Positions 36,845 to 45,867 of a stretch of 64,000 nucleotides of DNA are shown here, piece by piece. Every line of letters starts with the position of its first letter. Positions within the stretch are counted from its first letter, which is position 1. The notes beneath the pieces were generated by a model, which saw only the letters and a program-made list of their open reading frames with translations, was not told where the DNA came from and ran no database searches. The position numbers were made by a program, and so were the translations under genes. This DNA is from JAZKAR01 sp040389065 (GTDB lineage: Bacteria > Pseudomonadota > Gammaproteobacteria > Burkholderiales > Casimicrobiaceae): the NCBI GenBank assembly GCA_040389065.1, contig JAZKAR010000005.1, positions 62,001-126,000 on the forward strand, in the 5' to 3' direction.

Positions 36845-39800
36845 ATGAAAAACTTAACAAACTGTTTAGCTTTATTTACTTTTGTTTACACTAATATATA
36901 TAAATTACTATATTTATTATTTTTATTAAAATTAATATTACCTTTAGATGCTAAAGCAATCATTTTTTCAAATTATCCACTATTATATAGTGATGCCACC
37001 CCTAATCCTAATATTTTAATTCTCTATGATAATTCTTTCTCAATGGATCAACAGATGGATGGATGGCATCTGATTGGTGGAAGTGACCCTGCTTCCCGAA
37101 GCAATATAACGCGTAATGCATTACGTTCGCTTCTTAATACTTATCATGGAAGCTTTAATTGGGGTCTTACAATATTTGAAACCACTGGATCAGCAGAAGA
37201 ATGTGCAGATAATAATGGATTGTGTGGAAACTATACAAACTATGAAGGCACCCTTAGCACAATGCGATTTACAAACGATTGTGTGAGTGGAATATCAAAT
37301 TCAAATGGCGGTTTAAAATGTATTCCCAACCCTGAACCTAATGGATATAATTTTGTTACCTATGAAAGAGGCGCGCCTGATGGTAGTAGTAACTCTGTTA
37401 TTGCTACCTATAATAAAAATTGGGCATGGGGGCTATATTCATCTACAGACCCAACTCAAATTGATATTTTCTCAAATCATAATCCAAATGTTACTACCTG
37501 GTTAATAAGCAATGACAACAGCATATCTTATAATCAATTTAATGATTTTAAAAATCCTTTGTTTGGCTACAATCCAATAGACTTTAGTGGTGACTGTATT
37601 GACAGTAATGAGAGCTGTTCAGAAGCTTTCTTAGCGCGTCAGCTTTATATAAAAACAGATTTTGTATATTTACAAGACATTACTGGCAAAGCGAAAGTTA
37701 TTGAGCCTATTGCTGCTGATTCAAGCCTGCACTATAACAATTTATTAAAATTTTTAGCACCAGAAACAGCTAGTTTTAGTAATGCAGACATCAAAAATGG
37801 TGCTAGTGAAACACCATTAATAGGCAGTATTATAACTGCCCAAAATTACTACTCAGGAACCTTAACTGGTGTAAGCAGCCCTATTCAAAACTCATGTCAA
37901 AAAAATTATGTTTTACTTGCTACTGATGGGCAACCTACTGCTAAAGCTAATGGATTACTTTATAGCTCAAGTGCAATGTCGAACGCTACGACAGGAAGAG
38001 CTTATACCGATCTTTATACTGAAATACAAAAGCTAAGAAATATAAATGTAGGAGGAAAAACTTATGATGTACAAACATATGTATTAGGTATTGGCGATAT
38101 TACTGAAGATACAGTTGGTATCGCAGGCCTTAATAAAATGGCTCAATATGGAGGAACAAATCAAGCTTATTTTGCAACAGATGCTACGAGTATGCAAAAC
38201 TCTTTTCAAAATATTGTTAATAACATTAGTTATAACATTCCTCCCCTTCGCGGTAATGGTCATATTGCTATCAGCAATAACGCAGGCTCAACAAATACAT
38301 TTATATATCGAACATTTTACACAGCTGAAGGAAATAAATGGGCTGGCAACATAGTAAGCAACACACCTAAATATTCCTATTCAAACAATCTTGTTACTTA
38401 TGACACTGATACTACCTATGATTTAAATAAGGGCGCGGCTAAGTGGCTTGTTAACGATATGATAGATAACAAATCAAGACAGATTATTACTGCCATCAGA
38501 GAAAATGCTGACAAACCATTACAAGCTGTCGCTTTTCAATGGAATCAATTAAATTCCTTTACAAAAAACATGTTTATTGATTCGACTGCAAATGAGCAAC
38601 AACTCAAAGGTAATCAGCGGCTCAATTATGTTCGAGGCGATCGAACAAATGAAAGTAATATTAATAATACTAACGGCTTTAGAACACGAGCCACTTCGGT
38701 GTTAGGCGATATTATTGATAGCTCACCGGTATATTTAGGAATAGCTCTAGCAGGATACAGCGACTCTGACTTTCCTAAGGGAACAGCATCTTATATAGAA
38801 TTTTCAAAAAATACTGCGACTCGCCGGCGTATGATTTATGTTGGAGCTAATGATGGTATGTTGCATGGATTTGATGCAGCCACATTAAAAGAAGTATTTT
38901 CTTATGTACCTAATTCAGTTCTTTCAAAATTTATTAATTTTTCAAGCTCCACATATACGCATGACTACTTTGTTAACGAAACTCCTCTTATATCGGATAT
39001 TCCAAGTTCCACAGGATGGAAAACACAACTGATCGGTTTCCTTGGCATTGGAGGAACAGGATTATTTGCCCTTGATGTTACCGACTTAGGTTCAGGCAGC
39101 CTTGACCAAGCAGAAGCTAATTCAAAAAACATTGTTTTATGGGAACTTAATAGTCAAGATGATCATGATATTGGCTACATTATTAACCGTGGACAAATTA
39201 ATCAGCAAAAAGGAGGATTAACTAATCAAATAGGACAAATGAATAATCGACGTTGGGCAGTAGTAACAGGTAATGGCTATAACTCTAACAATAATAGTAC
39301 AGGATTGATTATTAGTTATTTAGATGCAAAAAATGGAGTTCCATCGTATAAAAAAATTATGATTGCAGGAGAAACTGGTGGGCTTTCGGCACCTACTTTA
39401 GTTGATATAAATTATGATGGTTTAGTTGATTATGCTTATGCAGGCGATTTAAAAGGAAACGTCTGGCGATTCGATTTACAAGGAAATGAATCACAATGGA
39501 GCGCTTTTAAACTATTTATTCCCAATAGTGATTGGGCTATCTCACCTATCACTACTGCTCCTTCAGTGGCATTACACTGCTCTTTGCCAGGCTTAATAAT
39601 TGTTGTAGGAACAGGTAAATTTCTAGAAAAATCTGATACTACTAGCAAAAATACTGAGTATTTAATGGGACTGTGGGATAAAATGGATAATAACCCGATT
39701 ACATTTTCTAATCTTACCGAACAGTGGTATTACTCAGATAATAATTTTGCTAACCCTAATCAAAATGTTCCAGATATCGCGAAATCTCTTATCATTACTA

Positions 39801-40285
39801 GTGATAATACTGTTGACTGGACACAAAAAAGAGGGTGGTATTTACCTATTTTTGATCACTACCCAAAACCAGGGCGTATTTTAACTCCTCCTTTTATTAC
39901 TCGCGGCTCCGTCTATTTTAATACCATTACTTCTGATGATATTGCTGCCTGTTCAAATGGAAAAATATGGAGTACGAGCCAAGCCATTGACTTTTGTACA
40001 GGAGGAAGACCAAAGTCAACCATTTTTGATATAAATTATGATGGCAAAATAACGAGTGATGATAAATATGATTTATGGGATAGTGGTAATAAAGTTAATG
40101 TAACAGGCATCACGCTAAAGGATCAAGGGGTAATTTTTGATTCTTCAGTTTGGATAAACCCCAAACAAATGACCTGTACAGGTACTAACTGTACCTCCTT
40201 AACCACGGGTTATTCAGACGGTATAGGTGTAAATCTTTTCAGCGAGCCACCAAAAAAAATAAGCTGGCGAGAAATTTCAATTTAA
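36845..40285 (+). CDS. pilY1: PilY1-like type IV pilus tip protein
   Basis: A 1146-residue exported protein. The start at 36845 has AGG five bases upstream; 36824 is an alternative. After a long hydrophobic signal, a von Willebrand A-type domain begins with ILILYDNSFSMDQQ (metal site DxSxS near residue 60). The C-terminal half is the PilY beta-propeller, with YVGANDGMLHGFDA and the calcium loop region VDINYDGLVDYAYAGDLKGN. PilY1 acts in pilus extension, adhesion and surface sensing. No other pilus gene is in the window. The sequence is richer in Asn and Lys and more AT-rich than its neighbours. A candidate promoter is TTGAAG (36778-36783) and CATATT (36801-36806). Confidence 0.88.
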   Translation: MKNLTNCLALFTFVYTNIYKLLYLLFLLKLILPLDAKAIIFSNYPLLYSDATPNPNILILYDNSFSMDQQMDGWHLIGGSDPASRSNITRNALRSLLNTYHGSFNWGLTIFETTGSAEECADNNGLCGNYTNYEGTLSTMRFTNDCVSGISNSNGGLKCIPNPEPNGYNFVTYERGAPDGSSNSVIATYNKNWAWGLYSSTDPTQIDIFSNHNPNVTTWLISNDNSISYNQFNDFKNPLFGYNPIDFSGDCIDSNESCSEAFLARQLYIKTDFVYLQDITGKAKVIEPIAADSSLHYNNLLKFLAPETASFSNADIKNGASETPLIGSIITAQNYYSGTLTGVSSPIQNSCQKNYVLLATDGQPTAKANGLLYSSSAMSNATTGRAYTDLYTEIQKLRNINVGGKTYDVQTYVLGIGDITEDTVGIAGLNKMAQYGGTNQAYFATDATSMQNSFQNIVNNISYNIPPLRGNGHIAISNNAGSTNTFIYRTFYTAEGNKWAGNIVSNTPKYSYSNNLVTYDTDTTYDLNKGAAKWLVNDMIDNKSRQIITAIRENADKPLQAVAFQWNQLNSFTKNMFIDSTANEQQLKGNQRLNYVRGDRTNESNINNTNGFRTRATSVLGDIIDSSPVYLGIALAGYSDSDFPKGTASYIEFSKNTATRRRMIYVGANDGMLHGFDAATLKEVFSYVPNSVLSKFINFSSSTYTHDYFVNETPLISDIPSSTGWKTQLIGFLGIGGTGLFALDVTDLGSGSLDQAEANSKNIVLWELNSQDDHDIGYIINRGQINQQKGGLTNQIGQMNNRRWAVVTGNGYNSNNNSTGLIISYLDAKNGVPSYKKIMIAGETGGLSAPTLVDINYDGLVDYAYAGDLKGNVWRFDLQGNESQWSAFKLFIPNSDWAISPITTAPSVALHCSLPGLIIVVGTGKFLEKSDTTSKNTEYLMGLWDKMDNNPITFSNLTEQWYYSDNNFANPNQNVPDIAKSLIITSDNTVDWTQKRGWYLPIFDHYPKPGRILTPPFITRGSVYFNTITSDDIAACSNGKIWSTSQAIDFCTGGRPKSTIFDINYDGKITSDDKYDLWDSGNKVNVTGITLKDQGVIFDSSVWINPKQMTCTGTNCTSLTTGYSDGIGVNLFSEPPKKISWREISI

Positions 40286-40380
40286 TTACTACTACAAAAT
40301 ATCAAACTTAAGAAGTTTATTAACCGATTTTTTTTGTTATTATGTTTTTAACCTTAGCAGATTCATAGTGTATTTTTCTC

Positions 40381-40410
40381 AAGCATAACTTTCTTAAGCA
40401 TAACTTTCTT
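40381..40410. repeat. 15-bp tandem duplication
   Basis: AAGCATAACTTTCTT occurs twice in a row, followed by AAG. It lies in the 219-bp gap between the convergent pilY1 and REC-GGDEF-EAL genes. No clear terminator with a U-tract was found there. Confidence 0.85.
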
Positions 40411-40504
40411 AAGTATTTTATTAAGCCAAATGATCGTCATCAAAATGTATGCTTCTTTTAACGAAAGCTAATTAATATTATGTTTTAATTTGGCATCACT
40501 AAAA

Positions 40505-42205
40505 CTATTTATTTTTATTTAATAATATTCCCATTGCTTCGCTTGAAACAGGCTTACTGTATAAATAACCTTGCAGGCTATCTCCACCGACAGCCTTTAC
40601 TAATTCAGCCTGCTCTTGTGTTTCAACCCCTTCTAAAACAGTAATAAGCTGGCGACTTTTTGCCATTAAAATTACAGCTTTGAGAAAATCCACTCCATTT
40701 TTTGGGCTTTCTGCATCACGCAAAAAAGTCTGATCTATTTTAAGCACGTTAAGCGGAAAATCTCTTAAATGCGAAAGGGGCGAAAATCCTACACCAAAAT
40801 TATCCAAGGCAATACGTACTCCCATCGATACCAATTGATTCAATGTACGAATGACGCGAGCCGGTTTATCAATAATTGTATTTTCGGTAATTTCTAACTC
40901 GAGACAATGGCTAGGTAAAGCGCTTTTCTCTAGGGCTTGCTCTACATGAGCTACCATAGCCTCGGTACGCAGCTGATTAGAAGAAAGATTAACGCCTACC
41001 CTTAATTCGCTATGCCCATTTTTTTGCCACAACATACACTGTTTACACGCTTCTAATAAAACCCATTCACCTATGCTATTAATCAAACCGCTATCTTCTG
41101 CCACATCTAAAAACTCCCCAGCTGAGAGTAATCCCTTCAACGGATGATGCCAACGTAGTAATGCTTCTACTGCAATAATTTTTCCTGAAAAAGCACATAC
41201 TTCGGGTTGATAATATAACTCGAACTGGTAATGCAGAATAGCTTCACGCAGCTCTCTTTCTAAAGAAACTCTTCTTCTCACATGCTCATTTAACTCATCT
41301 GAATAGCATGAAACACCATTACGTCCTCTTTTTTTAGAACGGTACATTGCCAAATCTGCTTGGCTTAGTAATTGTTCAGCATCAGCAGCGGACGAAGGAT
41401 AAACTGCCATACCTACACTAGCACTAATCACTATCTTCACGCCATCCAAAATCATATTACTTTGCAAAGAAAGAAGTACCCTATTCGCAAGTAACCATAC
41501 ATCATTTTCTGACTCAACATTATGAACTAAAATCGCAAACTCATCACCTCCCAAACGGCATAGTAAATCTCCTGCCCGCGTTGCACTAATAAGCCGTCTA
41601 GCCACTTCTTTCAGTAACTCATCACCGGCACCATGCCCGTAAGTATCATTAATATATTTAAAATGGTCTAAATCAAGTAATAATAAACCTACCCCATTTT
41701 GATAACGCTCTGCACGCAATAACGTTGCTCGTAAACTTTCATTAAAGAAATAACGATTATATAATCCTGTTAAAGAATCACGCTCTGCGAGCTCTCTTAA
41801 TTTATTATGTGTTTGGCTAAGCTCATAGTCCATTAATACACGATGCCGTGCCTGACGAATAGATCGCATTAATAAACGCGGTTGAAACGATTCTTTTAAT
41901 AAAAAATCTTGCGCCCCTGCTTGTAACCCTTGCTCCGCTATTTCATCACTATCTGTAGCACTAAATAGTAAAATAGCTACTTGCTTATTATAGTTTTTTC
42001 GAATTGATTTTATAATATCTAAACCGCACCCATCGGGCAATTCATACTTTATTAATATTACATCAAATAATTTTTCTTCAATTGCACTGAGTGCAGAAGC
42101 TACTGTCGCCTCTGCTCTTATTTCAGTCGTTGAAAACCCAGATTGCAATATATCTAAAACCATTTCGCATTCTGCGAGATCATCATCAACAAGTAAAATT
42201 CTCAT
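40505..42205 (-). CDS. REC-GGDEF-EAL cyclic-di-GMP regulator
   Basis: A 566-residue response regulator. The receiver domain (about residues 1-120) starts MRILLVDDDLAE. The diguanylate cyclase domain has an intact active site, CRLGGDEFAI, and an inhibitory RxxD (RAGD) exactly five residues before it. The EAL domain has AVEALLRWHHP, ITENTII, LKIDQTFLRD, EGVETQEQAE and QGYLYSKP. However, the DDFG metal motif reads DNFGVGFS, so the second Asp is Asn and phosphodiesterase activity may be weak. The position of the usual phospho-Asp reads LIKYELPDG, i.e. Lys-Tyr in place of the Asp, so the receiver may not be phosphorylated in the usual way. Start at 42205 preferred over 42220. Confidence 0.92.
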   Translation of the reverse strand: MRILLVDDDLAECEMVLDILQSGFSTTEIRAEATVASALSAIEEKLFDVILIKYELPDGCGLDIIKSIRKNYNKQVAILLFSATDSDEIAEQGLQAGAQDFLLKESFQPRLLMRSIRQARHRVLMDYELSQTHNKLRELAERDSLTGLYNRYFFNESLRATLLRAERYQNGVGLLLLDLDHFKYINDTYGHGAGDELLKEVARRLISATRAGDLLCRLGGDEFAILVHNVESENDVWLLANRVLLSLQSNMILDGVKIVISASVGMAVYPSSAADAEQLLSQADLAMYRSKKRGRNGVSCYSDELNEHVRRRVSLERELREAILHYQFELYYQPEVCAFSGKIIAVEALLRWHHPLKGLLSAGEFLDVAEDSGLINSIGEWVLLEACKQCMLWQKNGHSELRVGVNLSSNQLRTEAMVAHVEQALEKSALPSHCLELEITENTIIDKPARVIRTLNQLVSMGVRIALDNFGVGFSPLSHLRDFPLNVLKIDQTFLRDAESPKNGVDFLKAVILMAKSRQLITVLEGVETQEQAELVKAVGGDSLQGYLYSKPVSSEAMGILLNKNK

Positions 42206-42375
42206 GCATATTCCGTTCAATAGCTTACTGAAAGGAGGCTAATCGTTCAAAATTACTTAAAATTTTGAGGAATTTTGATGGATTTTATTATGTATACGAA
42301 GGCCATAACAGTTTTCTGATGGAGGCATATAAAATCCATTTATTCCCTAATGTTAGTAAGATTGAACCCCTAGCT

Positions 42376-43053
42376 TTAATTATTTAAAAAAAACCGTACC
42401 ATTTGAGGAGAAATTTTCCCCATTTTTTCTGCATAAGGTAAAAGGAATACAAATGAAAATATTATTAATGCTATCGATAATAAAATTACCATTATTGCTA
42501 CTATAATAACTGCTTTTTTATTAACACCACCTTGTGCACTTAATAATCGACATTGCTGGCTAATATCATCAGGAGAAATGTGCTGTGCTTCTCTTATTTT
42601 CTTTTTACAAGCTTTATAATAAAGTTCATCGCCATAAAGAGGACCAATAATACATAAACCCCAATTAAGTAAAGCCACCCAAAAAACTAAAAAATTGAGT
42701 ATAGGTATAAATAAAGAAATAATATTAGTAATAATAAATAATGTCAGTGGAATTATAGTATACCAAGCAGCATTACTATACATTTTTCGATATACTAGCC
42801 AATATAGGGTGACAAGCATAGCTCCTGTATTCCAATTCGGGCCTGTCTTTCCTAATGCGTCAAACTTTTCAAATATTTCCAAATAATGTTCAGCATTTTC
42901 TGACCCGACACATGCACGATATAATGCTTTTTGATCAGATGAATTGCCGATCGTATCAGGCCGAATAGGCTGCTCTGCAGGCAATACGGCGTCGCATAAA
43001 TTACAACGATAAGCCGATGCACTATTTTCAGTTTTACAAAATGGGCATTGCAC
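42376..43053 (-). CDS. DUF2628-like membrane protein with zinc ribbon
   Basis: A 225-residue protein that starts with a zinc ribbon, CPFCKTENSASAYRCNLC (four Cys at residues 3-21). A soluble segment follows, then KTGPNWNTGAMLVTLYWLVYRKMY, which matches the DUF2628 motif, and four hydrophobic segments to the end. The function of the family is unknown. The ribosome site AAGGGGA is at a long spacing. An 11-bp inverted repeat (ATGGATTTTAT at 42278-42288 and ATAAAATCCAT at 42329-42339) lies between its stop and the downstream regulator gene. Confidence 0.72.
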   Translation of the reverse strand: MQCPFCKTENSASAYRCNLCDAVLPAEQPIRPDTIGNSSDQKALYRACVGSENAEHYLEIFEKFDALGKTGPNWNTGAMLVTLYWLVYRKMYSNAAWYTIIPLTLFIITNIISLFIPILNFLVFWVALLNWGLCIIGPLYGDELYYKACKKKIREAQHISPDDISQQCRLLSAQGGVNKKAVIIVAIMVILLSIALIIFSFVFLLPYAEKMGKISPQMVRFFLNN

Positions 43054-43454
43054 TTTAATTCCCCTTATTCTCTAAGCGGCAACTCAATTTATGTCTAGCC
43101 GTTAAAGTTAAATAAAGCCTAAATACTACTAATGCTAATGAACTGTTTAAGTGCATTTCACTTCAACAGTGTTTGTATTAAACTGAGGTTATCAAAATCA
43201 CAAATCAACACACTATTGCGTAGTAAGTAAATAACGCTTTGCACATTTATTTTTGACAATTAATATAAGGACTAAAAAGGACTGAAAAATGCTATAGATT
43301 ACATATCAACGGCATGAAAACCTTGAAATTAGGGGCGTTTTATAAATTTATTAAACATGAAAACATCTCAAGATAGAGAAAATTTTATAAAAGCATGAAA
43401 TAAAACATCTAGATTTAGCGTTGAGACAATAAGCCTTACTTAAATAACCTTAAG
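43054..43454. other. Gene-free stretch, 401 bp
   Basis: It separates the glycosylase gene from the DUF2628 gene on the minus strand and must hold the latter's promoter. A perfect TTGACA is present on the plus strand at 43253-43258 but lacks a -10 at the right spacing and faces no plus-strand gene. I see nothing else. Confidence 0.5.
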
Positions 43455-44386
<932 letters not shown>

Positions 44387-44399
<13 letters not shown>

Positions 44400-44833
44400 G
44401 ACATAATCCAAGCATCTTCACGCATCCCGCCCCCAGTTGGTACATTATAATAATTTTTTCTACGGTGAATAATTTTAAAACCACATGCCTGATATAAAGC
44501 TACTGCTGTCTCATTAGAAACTCTAACCTCAAGAAATAAAGTTTCAAGCTTATGCTCAACTAACCAGTTTTTTGCACATTGTAAGGCAGCTCTGCCCAAC
44601 CCTTGCCGCTGATAGTTAGGGTGCACACCTAATGTAAGAATATCTGCAGTATCAACTGCCGGTTGAATGATGATATAAGCGTATAAACCGTCGGCTTCAT
44701 TTTCAATTGCCCAGCCTATTCCTCCATGCTCTAACGTTTCACGAACATTTTGTATTGACCAAGGTGTTAGTTGTACTTTTTCTTCTAGTAAACCTAGCGG
44801 AACAGCATCAACAGGAGCAATTATTCGCCACAT
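44387..44833 (-). CDS. rimI: Ribosomal-protein-alanine N-acetyltransferase
   Basis: A 148-residue GNAT acetyltransferase. The acetyl-CoA loop is VHPNYQRQGLGRAAL, followed by LFLEVRVSNETAVALYQACGF, which is diagnostic for RimI, the enzyme that acetylates the N-terminal Ala of ribosomal protein S18. The gene overlaps the glycosylase, and the rimI-glycosylase order is common in betaproteobacteria. No tsaB lies next to it here. Confidence 0.9.
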
Positions 44834-44853
44834 ACTTATTAACTACTTATCCA

Positions 44854-45669
44854 TTAGATAATTGAATGCTCTAAGGCAGGATAGCTTCCTGACTTAACAC
44901 TTTCAACATAAGCTCGAATCGCTCCCTGAATATCTCCATTTTTTTCTAAAAAATTCTTCACAAACCGAGGAGATTTTTGTTCAGGCATTTTTTGAGCATA
45001 CAACCCTAATACATCATGCAATACTAATACCTGCCCAGCACATTGAACCCCAGCACCAATTCCAATCGTAGGAACCGAAAGACTTTGGGTTACCCTTTCA
45101 GCTAGGGAGGCAGGCACTAACTCAAGAAGCACTGCCCCTGCCCCTGCTTGCTCAAGAACCTGTGCAGCAGTTAATAAAGCAGAGGCTGCCTCTTCTGTTC
45201 GCCCCTGAATTTTATAGCCGCCTATTTGATGTAGATACTGAGGCGTCAGCCCCAAATGGGCCATGGTAGGAATTCCACGCTGCGTTAATAATCGCACCGT
45301 TTCTTCAAGCCATATACCTCCTTCAACCTTCACCATTTGTGCACCTACAGCAATTAAGCGTGCTGCAGACCTAAAGGCTTGCTCAGGGCTTTCTTGATAA
45401 GAGCCAAACGGCATATCTGCCAGAATAAACGAACGTTGGCTCCCCGCTACCACCGAGCGAGTGTGATAAATCACTTCATCTAAACTAACATTTAACGTTG
45501 TTGGCTCACCTTTACATACCATTCCCAGTGAATCGCCAATCAGCAAAATATCGATACCTGCTGCATCTGCAATAAATGAAAAGGTTGCATCGTAAGCAGT
45601 TAAAGCTGCCAAACGCTCACCTGCTTGAACTTTTGCCTGTAATTTTGGTAATGTCAGCCTCATAACCAT
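44854..45669 (-). CDS. panB: 3-methyl-2-oxobutanoate hydroxymethyltransferase
   Basis: PanB makes ketopantoate for pantothenate and CoA, linking to coaBC at 8 kb. The 271-residue TIM-barrel protein has LTAYDATFSFIADAAGIDILLIGDS, the metal-site segment VKVEGG and VPTIGIGAGVQCAGQVLVLHD. The ATG two codons downstream (45663) is an equally good start given the AAGAAAG upstream. No panC lies beside it. The 5' side directly abuts repeat family 2, copy 1, so its promoter must lie within or beyond that repeat. Confidence 0.95.
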   Translation of the reverse strand: MVMRLTLPKLQAKVQAGERLAALTAYDATFSFIADAAGIDILLIGDSLGMVCKGEPTTLNVSLDEVIYHTRSVVAGSQRSFILADMPFGSYQESPEQAFRSAARLIAVGAQMVKVEGGIWLEETVRLLTQRGIPTMAHLGLTPQYLHQIGGYKIQGRTEEAASALLTAAQVLEQAGAGAVLLELVPASLAERVTQSLSVPTIGIGAGVQCAGQVLVLHDVLGLYAQKMPEQKSPRFVKNFLEKNGDIQGAIRAYVESVKSGSYPALEHSII

Positions 45670-45677
45670 TCTTTCTT

Positions 45678-45861
45678 AGGCATGTTCCGATTGAAGATTT
45701 ATGCTTGCTGCAAAAGGGGATTGCTGTGCGGGGCATCCCATGCTTCCGGTGTGGGACACCCCGTGCTCATTTACCTTAGTAAACTCCGTCGTGGGACGCC
45801 CCCTCCGGTTCTCGCAAAACCCCTTTTTCGCCAGCGCATAAACATCAATCGAAACATGTCT
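45678..45861. repeat. Inverted-end repeat family 2, copy 1
   Basis: A 184-bp element between uvrA and panB with ends AGGCATGTTCCGATTGA and TCAATCGAAACATGTCT (imperfect inverted repeats extending about 24 bp inward). It aligns with copy 2 at 55517-55691 in the opposite orientation. Compared with copy 2 it holds three extra 14-bp blocks, at 45726-45739, 45749-45762 and 45789-45802, each with the core GGGAYGCCCC or a one-base variant. Copy 2 has about 33 bp that this copy lacks. No coding capacity. Confidence 0.88.
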
Positions 45862-45867
45862 CTTATT

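Noticed and set aside
43253..43258. Perfect TTGACA on the plus strand
   Set aside because: No -10 hexamer at 16-18 bp spacing and no plus-strand gene downstream.
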